From positions 1 through 36,730 of the forward strand of contig JAFGJR010000153.1 of the NCBI GenBank assembly GCA_016928975.1: DNA of 36,730 nt, read 5' to 3'. The notes beneath the pieces are model-generated. The model saw only the letters and a program-made list of their open reading frames with translations, was not told where the DNA came from and did not search any database. This stretch comes from Sedimentisphaerales bacterium. GTDB lineage: Bacteria; Planctomycetota; Phycisphaerae; Sedimentisphaerales; SG8-4. The translations under genes were made by a program, and so were the position numbers. How positions within the stretch are numbered: position 1 is the stretch's first letter; every line of letters starts with the position of its first letter. Positions 7,518 through 14,127 of this stretch are shown here, piece after piece.

Positions 7518-8570
7518 ATGATTGGCGTGCTTGCCTGCGTAGTTGTGCTGCTGGTCGTTGCGGGGTGTGGAGAGGATTCGAAGGATACCGCGGGCAAGGC
7601 CAAGTTCGAGGTGGACAAGGTCTATGAGCGCGGCCCGGCGTCGGTCCATGTCCGGCTGGACAAGGCGAAGATGACCATCGCCGACACCGTCCTGCTACAG
7701 CTTGAGGCGAGCGTGGCCTCGGGATACGAGATGCAGATGCCGAAGGTGGACAAGGTCCTCGAAAACTTCGGCATCGTAGACTGGGACAATCTCGGCAACA
7801 AGTTGGATGACAAGAACAATGTCGTGACGACGCATCAGTATCGGCTCGAGCCGTTCCTGTCGGGCAAGTACGATATCCCTGCGTTCACGTTCCAGTTCCA
7901 CGATGTCAATGATCCCGACTCCCAGCACGAGCTGGCCAGCGAGCCGATTCCGGTGGAGGTGACTTCCCTGCTGGGCGATCAGCGGGCCAAGCTGGTGATC
8001 GAGGACATCGAAGGTGTCGTGGAGATGCCCAAAGGGGCCGTGCGATGGTGGCTCTGGGTCCTTGTGCTGCTCGGCGTTGCGGCAGTCCCGGCGGGATGGC
8101 TTGTCCTGCGCAGCAGGCGAGCGAGGGAGTTGGTGCGGATCTTCAAGCCGGCGCACGAAGTCGCGTACGCGCGACTGCGGGCGCTTGTCGCCGAGGACCT
8201 GATCGAAGCCGGTCGAATCAAGGAATTCTACGAGCGGATCAGCGGCATCCTGAGGCACTACATCGAGGACCGCTTCGATCTGCACGCACCGGAGCGCACG
8301 ACGGAGGAATTCCTGGCCGAGCTACGGTTCACGGAAGTGCTATCATCAGCGCACAAGGAGGTGCTCGGTGAGTTCCTGACGCACTGCGACCTGGTGAAAT
8401 TCGCCAAGCATCAGCCGACGACGGAACAGGTTCAGAGGACGTTCGATCTGGTGAAGGATTTCATCGAAAAGACCCGTTCTGACGAGCGCAAGGTGGATGT
8501 AACGGACAAGATGCAGGAACCGGCTGTGCCTGAGACCGGCGGTGTGGGGCTCGCCCCGCCCGGAAAGTGA
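7518..8570 (+). CDS. BatD/DUF4381-like lipoprotein of the Bat operon
   Basis: 350 aa. I choose ATG 7518, because from there the protein begins MIGVLACVVVLLVVAGC, a lipoprotein signal with lipobox VAGC (Cys17). The longer frame to 7395 only translates a dispersed repeat. An N-terminal beta-sandwich-like region (about 30-175) is followed by a membrane helix (WWLWVLVLLGVAAVPAGWLV, about 176-195). A cytosolic helical tail reads AHEVAYARLRALVAE, then KEFYERISGILRHYIEDRF. That tail is the pattern found at the C-terminus of BatD and DUF4381 proteins. It lies 16 bp before batA and presumably belongs to the same membrane complex. A second BatD-like protein follows in the operon, so the cluster carries two. 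Confidence 0.75.
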   Translation: MIGVLACVVVLLVVAGCGEDSKDTAGKAKFEVDKVYERGPASVHVRLDKAKMTIADTVLLQLEASVASGYEMQMPKVDKVLENFGIVDWDNLGNKLDDKNNVVTTHQYRLEPFLSGKYDIPAFTFQFHDVNDPDSQHELASEPIPVEVTSLLGDQRAKLVIEDIEGVVEMPKGAVRWWLWVLVLLGVAAVPAGWLVLRSRRARELVRIFKPAHEVAYARLRALVAEDLIEAGRIKEFYERISGILRHYIEDRFDLHAPERTTEEFLAELRFTEVLSSAHKEVLGEFLTHCDLVKFAKHQPTTEQVQRTFDLVKDFIEKTRSDERKVDVTDKMQEPAVPETGGVGLAPPGK

Positions 8571-8586
8571 GATTGAGGTGGCGTAG

Positions 8587-9675
8587 ATGCAGTTGTATTC
8601 ACCCTGGGCATTGTCGCTGCTGCTTGTGCTCCCCCTGCTGGGGTATCTGCTGCTGCGCAAGAGGCGTGGAGTGGCAGTGAAGTTCCCCAGCCTGGTGGAC
8701 ATGCGGCGTTGCCCGGTTTCGTGGCGGTTGCGGCTGCGGCCGCTGTTGATCGCGGCTCGACTACTGTGCCTGGCCCTGCTGATCCTCGCGTTGGCCCGGC
8801 CGCGAAAAGGGACTGTCATGTCCGAGATCTCCACGGAAGGTGTCGCCATCGAGGCAGTGGTGGATCATTCCGGCAGTATGGGCACGGAGATGGACTACGA
8901 TGGCGAGAAGCTGAATCGGCTGGAAGTGGTCAAGCGGGTCCTGGCGGACTTCATCGAGGGCGACAAAAAGGGCCTGGGCGGCCGGCCGGGCGACCTGATC
9001 GGGCTGGTGACGTTCGCCCGCTACGCCGACACGACCTGCCCGCTGGTCATCAGCCATAACGTATTGACGGAGTTCCTCAAAAAGACGGAGATCGTGACGA
9101 TGCGAAACGAGGACGGCACGTCGATCGGCGATGCCATCGCCCTGGCGGCGGCGCGACTGAGAAAGGCGGAGGAGGAAATCCATCGCCGCAACACGAGTCT
9201 GGGCTTCGGCGACGGGTCGTCGGAACGCGTGAAGGACAATTTCAAGATCAAGAGCAAGGCCATGATCCTGCTGACGGACGGCCGCAACAACATGGGCCAG
9301 TACGATCCTCTGGCGGCGGCCGAGCTGGCGAAGCAGTGGGGGATCAAGGTCTACACGATCGGGATCGGTTCGGGTATCGGGTATGCGACGGTGCAAACGC
9401 CGCTTGGGACGTTCCGCGTGCCGGCGGAGCAGGAACTGGACGAGAAGCTGCTCAAGGTGATTGCCGAAAGAACAGGCGGCTTCTATAGCCGGGCCGACGA
9501 CGCCGACTCGCTGCGAAAGGTTGTGAAGAAGATCGATGAGCTGGAGAAGACGGAAGTCAAATCGGTGCAGTACATGCAGTACGCGGAGCACTTCGGCCGG
9601 CTGACCCTGCCCGCGCTCGTGCTGCTGGGCCTGGAGATGCTCGCGAGCTGCACGGTTTTCCGAAAGATCCCATGA
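8587..9675 (+). CDS. batA: BatA-like membrane vWA protein
   Basis: 362 aa. The N-terminal BatA-type segment has two membrane helices (ALSLLLVLPLLGYLLL, and LLIAARLLCLALLILALARP). A vWA domain of about 230 residues follows, with a complete metal-ion-dependent adhesion site: DHSGSMG, the Thr in GTSIGDAI, and the Asp in LLTDGRNN. A last helix is near the end (LPALVLLGLEMLASC). Bat proteins are named for aerotolerance in Bacteroides, and their biochemical role is not settled. GAGGTGG lies just upstream. The stop overlaps the batB start by 4 bp (ATGA), so the two are translationally coupled. Confidence 0.85.
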   Translation: MQLYSPWALSLLLVLPLLGYLLLRKRRGVAVKFPSLVDMRRCPVSWRLRLRPLLIAARLLCLALLILALARPRKGTVMSEISTEGVAIEAVVDHSGSMGTEMDYDGEKLNRLEVVKRVLADFIEGDKKGLGGRPGDLIGLVTFARYADTTCPLVISHNVLTEFLKKTEIVTMRNEDGTSIGDAIALAAARLRKAEEEIHRRNTSLGFGDGSSERVKDNFKIKSKAMILLTDGRNNMGQYDPLAAAELAKQWGIKVYTIGIGSGIGYATVQTPLGTFRVPAEQELDEKLLKVIAERTGGFYSRADDADSLRKVVKKIDELEKTEVKSVQYMQYAEHFGRLTLPALVLLGLEMLASCTVFRKIP

Positions 9676-10688
9676 ATCTTGGCAATGACAACGCGTTGTG
9701 GCTGTTGTTTGCGGTGCCGGCGGTGCTGATCCCGGCATATGCCTGGTGCTTCTGGCGAAAGGCCGTGGCGCTTCGCGTCCTGGCCAGCCACGAGATGCTT
9801 CGCAAGATCAACAGGGGCGCGAGTCTGCAAAAGCAGGTGCTCAAGGCAGGGTTGCTGATCCTGGCTTTCATCAGCATCGTGCTGGCGTTGACCGAGCCGA
9901 AGTGGAATCCGCAGCCGCAGCAGATTCGCCGCCAGGGCCGCGACGTCGCGATCCTCCTGGACACGTCACGGTCGATGCTGGCCGAGGACATCAAACCCAA
10001 CCGGCTCGAACGCTCGAAGATCGCCATCTCTGATTTACTGGAGGTCCTGCGGGGCGACCGGGTCGCGATCCTCACGTTTGCCGGCAACGCGACGGTGAAG
10101 TGCCCATTGACACAGGACTACGCATTTGTTCGGATGGCCCTGGCGGATATCTCCACGGAGAGTTCCAGCCGGGGTGGAACGATGATCGGCGACGCGATTC
10201 GCAAGGCGGCCGAAGACGTGTTCGACAAACAGAGCCGACAATACAAGGACCTGATCCTGATCACGGACGGCGAGGACCACGACAGCTTCCCCATCGAGGC
10301 GGCGAAGAAGGCCGCCGAAGAAGGGATTCGGATCATTGCCGTCGGCCTGGGCGACGACGCGACCGGCTCGCGAATCCCGATCACCGGGCCGAATGGCGAG
10401 AAGACGTTTTTGAAGTACAAGGGCCAGGAGGTATGGTCCAAGCTCGGCAGCGACGCGTTGCGCGAGGTCGCCTACGCCACCGACGGCGGCAAGTACCTGT
10501 CGGTCGGGCCGGGCATGACGATGGACCTGGGTCGGATCTACGAGGACCTGATTGCCTCGGCGGAGAAGCGTGAGCTCGAATCCGCGACCATGATGAAGTA
10601 CGATGAGAAATTCCAGGTTTTCATCGCCCTGGCGGTTGCACTGCTGGTGAGTGAGGTGTTGATCCGTGAACGCAAACGTGTGGCGTAA
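9672..10688 (+). CDS. batB: BatB-like membrane vWA protein
   Basis: 338 aa, paralogous to the preceding gene. It has two N-terminal membrane helices (WLLFAVPAVLIPAYAWCFW, and VLKAGLLILAFISIVLAL), then a vWA domain with the metal site DTSRSM, GTMIGDAI and LITDGEDHD, and a final helix (FIALAVALLVSEVLI). The A/B pair of vWA proteins with slightly different metal-site sequences is usual in Bat operons and fits a hetero-complex in the inner membrane. It overlaps batA by 4 bp, and batC starts inside its last codons. Confidence 0.85.
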   Translation: MNLGNDNALWLLFAVPAVLIPAYAWCFWRKAVALRVLASHEMLRKINRGASLQKQVLKAGLLILAFISIVLALTEPKWNPQPQQIRRQGRDVAILLDTSRSMLAEDIKPNRLERSKIAISDLLEVLRGDRVAILTFAGNATVKCPLTQDYAFVRMALADISTESSSRGGTMIGDAIRKAAEDVFDKQSRQYKDLILITDGEDHDSFPIEAAKKAAEEGIRIIAVGLGDDATGSRIPITGPNGEKTFLKYKGQEVWSKLGSDALREVAYATDGGKYLSVGPGMTMDLGRIYEDLIASAEKRELESATMMKYDEKFQVFIALAVALLVSEVLIRERKRVA

Positions 10689-11445
10689 CTGCGTATTGGT
10701 TCTGTTGATCTTAGCGTCGGCTCGGGTGACGCGGGGGGAGTCTGCTCGCGAGGCGGTTCAGCAGGGCAACCGGCTGTTCGGCGATTCGAAGTACACCGAC
10801 GCGATCAACAGGTACAACGAGGCGCTGATCGAGCAGCCTCAGGCGCTGGAGCCGAAGTTCAACAAGGCCAATGGCTACTATCGCATGGACGATCTGGGCG
10901 AAGCGATGGACCTGTATCGGGAGGTGGCGGCTGACAGCAAGGACATGGCGCTGGTCGCCAAGGCCAAGTACAACCTCGGCAACTGCTTCTTCCAGCGGGG
11001 TTCCAGGCAGCGGGACTCCGACCTGCAAAAGGCCCTCGACGACATGAAGACGAGCATCACGTATTGGCGGCAGGTCCTCGACATCGATCCGAAAAACGAG
11101 AAGGCGGCGAAGAACATCGAGGTGGCCCGCCTGACCATCAAGGACATCATGGATCAGTTGAAGAAGCAGCAGGGCCAGCAGAATCAACAGGATCAACAGA
11201 ACCAGCAACAGCAGGGCCAGCAGAACCAATCGCAGCCTCAGAATCAGAACGACCCGAACCAGCCGCAAGACCCGAATCAGGCCAAGCAGCAGCAACCGGA
11301 ACAGGAACAAGAGCAACAGCAGCAGGAGCAGCGAATGGCGCCGGATGCGACGGCGCAGGAAATCCTCGACAAGGAGCAGCAGCAGAAAAAGGATCGCGAG
11401 TACCTGCAAAGGGCGCAATATCAGCAGGTGGACAAAGACTGGTAG
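10666..11445 (+). CDS. batC: BatC-like TPR protein with a Gln-rich tail
   Basis: 259 aa. The GTG at 10666 gives a signal peptide (NCVLVLLILASARVTRG) followed by TPR units at about 25-150 (AREAVQQGNRLFGDSKYTDA, then LEPKFNKANGYYRMDDLGEA). After residue 165 the chain is almost only Gln, Asn, Pro and Glu for about 60 residues (coding region 11165-11335). It ends in a charged helix with EILDKEQQQKKDREY. BatC-type proteins have this TPR plus low-complexity build. The start lies inside the batB reading frame (23-bp overlap). An ATG-free start and the overlap make the exact first residue uncertain. Confidence 0.8.
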   Translation: MNANVWRNCVLVLLILASARVTRGESAREAVQQGNRLFGDSKYTDAINRYNEALIEQPQALEPKFNKANGYYRMDDLGEAMDLYREVAADSKDMALVAKAKYNLGNCFFQRGSRQRDSDLQKALDDMKTSITYWRQVLDIDPKNEKAAKNIEVARLTIKDIMDQLKKQQGQQNQQDQQNQQQQGQQNQSQPQNQNDPNQPQDPNQAKQQQPEQEQEQQQQEQRMAPDATAQEILDKEQQQKKDREYLQRAQYQQVDKDW

Positions 11446-11446
11446 C

Positions 11447-13243
11447 ATGAATCGTCTGTTCACATACACCTTCTGGTCAGTGCTTCTGACGCTGTCCGCG
11501 GCGGCCGGCAGCCCGGCGGCCGTGCGCGTCTACGCCAAAGTGGACGCGGACACGGCCATCTTCCCCGGCGACCAATTCGTGTATTCCATCGTGGTGGAAG
11601 GCGGGAGCCGGCCGGACAAGATCGATATCTCGCCGCTCGCGGCGTTCAATCCGCGATCGGCAGGCAGCGGGACGTCGATGCAGACGGTGAACGACCGGAC
11701 CACGATCAGCTACTCGGAGAACTACGCGATCACCGCGAGCAAGGCGGGCAAGATCAGCCTGCCTGGCGTGACTGTGACGGTGGACGGCCGGCCGCACACG
11801 ACCAATCCGGTCGAGGTGACGATCTCCCAGCCGGGCACGACGGATCGCATCTCCGTGGAATTCACGACCTCCGAGACGCGATGCTATGTGGGCGAGCCCA
11901 TTGTGATGACGGTCAAGTGGATCATCACGGCCCGCGTGGAAGGCGGCGCATTCGATGTCCCGGTCTTCCAGTCGGAGGACTTCTACATCGAGGACCTGTC
12001 CGACCCTGTGGCCGCCCAGACCTCGCAACAGGTGGCCATTCACGGTGTTCCGGTCACGATCACGGCGGATCGTCAGTCCGTCAAGGGCATGGACGCCCAG
12101 ATCATCTCGTTCAGCAAGATCCTCATTCCAAAGCGTGCCGGTCACATCCGGCTGGACCCTGTCACCGTCTCGACGAACATGGCGGTCGGCCGTGTGCGAA
12201 CGGGCGATTGGTTCAACCCCATCCAGACCAAGTACAGCCGCGTCTCCGTGCAGTCCGATCCGGTCGAGCTGGAGGTCCTGTCGCTACCGGAGGTGGGCAA
12301 GCCGCCCCAGTTCTACGGCCTCGTTGGGCAGTACACGATCTCCGCATCCGCCACGCCGACGAAGGTCAACGTGGGCGACCCGATTACACTGACCATTCGC
12401 ATCGGCGGCAATCCGTATCTCAAACCCGTGCAGTGGCCGCAGTTGGAGCAGATCCCGGAGCTGGCCGACAACTTCAAGATTCCCACTGAGAAGGCGTCGC
12501 CCATCGTCGAGAATGGAACCAAGGTGTTCACGCAGACGATTCGGGCCAACAACGATCGCGTCGCGCAAATCCCGTCGATTCCGCTGGGGTACTTCGATCC
12601 CCAGAAGGGCCGGTACGCGGTCGCCAGGACGGACCCCATCAAGCTGGAGGTCGCGCCGACGAAGGTGCTCACGAATGCCGACGTGCAGGGCACCGGCTTT
12701 GCGCCGGTCAATCGGGAGGTGGAGGCGATTCGCAAGGGCCTTTCGGCGAACTACTACGGGCCGGAGGTCCTGGTCGATCAGGGCCTGTCGCCTCTGGCCG
12801 TGATTGTCAGTCCCGCCTACATGGCACTGTGGTCGATCCCGTTGATCGGCTTCATTGCCAGCACGGCTGCAAGGGTCGCAATGCGGACCAGCCCTGAGTC
12901 CATCGCGCGCAAGCGCGGACGGCAGGCTCGCAGCGCGGCGGTGGGGCAGTTGAGGAGGGTCGTGTCGGCCGATCCGAAGGTGCGGCATGAGTTGCTCGCG
13001 TCTGCGATGAGAAGCTACATCGGCGACCGCTTCGATCGCGTCGCCGCCTCCCTTACGGCCGATGACTGCTATCACATCGTCGCCGAGTCCACCGGCGATA
13101 CGCAGGCGGCGGCGCAGTACAAGGAGATCGTGGCCGCCTGTGAAGCATCGAGGTACGCGTCGGTCGGCGGCGATATCGGAACGGACAACGTGACCCAGGC
13201 CATCCAGCTCATTGGACAGGTAGAGAAGAAATCGGGAAAATGA
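11447..13243 (+). CDS. batD: BatD-like oxygen-tolerance protein
   Basis: 598 aa from ATG 11447, one base after the batC stop. The longer frame to 11345 lies within batC and has no support. It has a signal peptide (TYTFWSVLLTLSAAAGSPAA), then repeated beta-sandwich domains with the BatD pattern (GDQFVYSIVVEGG, then YVGEPIVMTVKW, then VNVGDPITLTIRIGGN). A membrane helix follows near 460-480 (AYMALWSIPLIGFIAST), and then a cytosolic helical tail. The last 4 bp overlap batE. The product is probably a large periplasmic protein tied to the BatA/B vWA pair. Confidence 0.85.
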   Translation: MNRLFTYTFWSVLLTLSAAAGSPAAVRVYAKVDADTAIFPGDQFVYSIVVEGGSRPDKIDISPLAAFNPRSAGSGTSMQTVNDRTTISYSENYAITASKAGKISLPGVTVTVDGRPHTTNPVEVTISQPGTTDRISVEFTTSETRCYVGEPIVMTVKWIITARVEGGAFDVPVFQSEDFYIEDLSDPVAAQTSQQVAIHGVPVTITADRQSVKGMDAQIISFSKILIPKRAGHIRLDPVTVSTNMAVGRVRTGDWFNPIQTKYSRVSVQSDPVELEVLSLPEVGKPPQFYGLVGQYTISASATPTKVNVGDPITLTIRIGGNPYLKPVQWPQLEQIPELADNFKIPTEKASPIVENGTKVFTQTIRANNDRVAQIPSIPLGYFDPQKGRYAVARTDPIKLEVAPTKVLTNADVQGTGFAPVNREVEAIRKGLSANYYGPEVLVDQGLSPLAVIVSPAYMALWSIPLIGFIASTAARVAMRTSPESIARKRGRQARSAAVGQLRRVVSADPKVRHELLASAMRSYIGDRFDRVAASLTADDCYHIVAESTGDTQAAAQYKEIVAACEASRYASVGGDIGTDNVTQAIQLIGQVEKKSGK

Positions 13244-14058
13244 AGGCTCGCGGAATTCTTGTCATTCTGGTTGGTGCGATCGTCTCAGTGACGGCAGTCC
13301 AGGCCTGGGCCCAGTTGCCTCGCGAACAGCTCTATTCACTGCTCAACGAGGCGAATACGACGTTTCAGCAGGCCAACGCGGCCACGGACCGTCCGGATGT
13401 GGCTCGCCAGCTCTACGAGAAAACGATCCTGCTCTATGAGAGAATCATCGACCAGGGGCGGGTGCGAAATGCCGGGCTCTATTACAACCTTGCGAATGCA
13501 TACCTGCTGAAGGAGGACATCGGCCGGGCGATTCTGAACTACCGGCGGGCGGCACGGCTCGACGGCGCCGACGTAAATATTCAGAAGAACCTCGCGTTCG
13601 CGCGCAGCAGGAGAGTGGATACGGTCGAGGTCGGAGCACGGAAGCGGGCGCTCGAGACTCTCTTCTTCTGGCATTATGACATCGCGCTGAGGACGAGACT
13701 GCTTCTGGCGTGCCTGTTCTTCGCGAGCCTGTGTATCGGCCTGACCGTGATCGTATGGCTTGGCCGACGCCCTGTCGCCGTGACGGTCTCGGTGCTTTCG
13801 GGCGTGCTCCTGCTCTGTTTCTTCGCGTCGATCCTCGTCGAGGCCAGTCATCGCGCAAACGCGCGATACGGCGTGATCACCGCCTCAGAGGTCCTGGCAC
13901 GCCAGGGCGACGGTCCGAACTACCCGCCCAGCTTCAAAGACCCCCTGCACGCCGGCACGGAGTTTCGACTCATTGAGCAGCGTCCCGGCTGGCTCCACAT
14001 CGTCCTGACCAACGGCTCCGAAGCCTGGATTCCCGACGACACCGCCGGCCTGGTGTAG
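13240..14058 (+). CDS. batE: BatE-like TPR and SH3b membrane protein
   Basis: 272 aa. A signal peptide (GILVILVGAIVSVTAVQAWA) is followed by TPR units (residues about 30-125, with GLYYNLANAYLLKEDIGRA), two membrane helices (LLLACLFFASLCIGLTVIVWL, split by a loop from VTVSVLSGVLLLCFFASIL) and a small SH3b-like end (RLIEQRPGWLHIVLTNGSEAW). This is the usual BatE order. It is the last gene of the operon. Its TAG stop is the first part of a palindrome (14055-14082) that separates it from the converging kinase gene. Confidence 0.82.
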   Translation: MKARGILVILVGAIVSVTAVQAWAQLPREQLYSLLNEANTTFQQANAATDRPDVARQLYEKTILLYERIIDQGRVRNAGLYYNLANAYLLKEDIGRAILNYRRAARLDGADVNIQKNLAFARSRRVDTVEVGARKRALETLFFWHYDIALRTRLLLACLFFASLCIGLTVIVWLGRRPVAVTVSVLSGVLLLCFFASILVEASHRANARYGVITASEVLARQGDGPNYPPSFKDPLHAGTEFRLIEQRPGWLHIVLTNGSEAWIPDDTAGLV

Positions 14059-14082
14059 AGACGCAAAATCCTGCGTCTCTAC
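14055..14082. repeat. GTAGAGACGCA hairpin repeat, copy 1, overlapping the batE stop
   Basis: The arms GTAGAGACGCA (14055-14065) and TGCGTCTCTAC (14072-14082) are perfect over 11 bp. The batE stop codon TAG lies in the left arm. No T-run follows. It sits between convergent genes, so it may act as a two-way stop for transcription, but the second copy at 35736-35764 suggests a dispersed element. Confidence 0.85.
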
Positions 14083-14093
14083 AAGTGCATCCA

Positions 14094-14127
14094 AGGGCCG
14101 GCGGGCAACGGAGCCCCGGTCCTATTC
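14094..14127. repeat. GGGCCGGC hairpin repeat, copy 1, at the kinase stop codon
   Basis: The stretch closely matches 19659-19695: a GGCCGG stem, a GGCAACG centre, then CCGG and the shared end CCTATTCT. The stop codon of the kinase gene lies in the CCTATTCT end. Confidence 0.7.

Noticed and set aside
3892..14058. A MoxR-vWA antiviral or conflict system
   Set aside because: All genes fit the common housekeeping-like Bat arrangement; there is no effector nuclease, protease or NTPase of the conflict type.
14055..14082. Rho-independent terminator for batE
   Set aside because: A good stem but no T-run on either side, and a second copy occurs in a repeat island, so I list it as a repeat.
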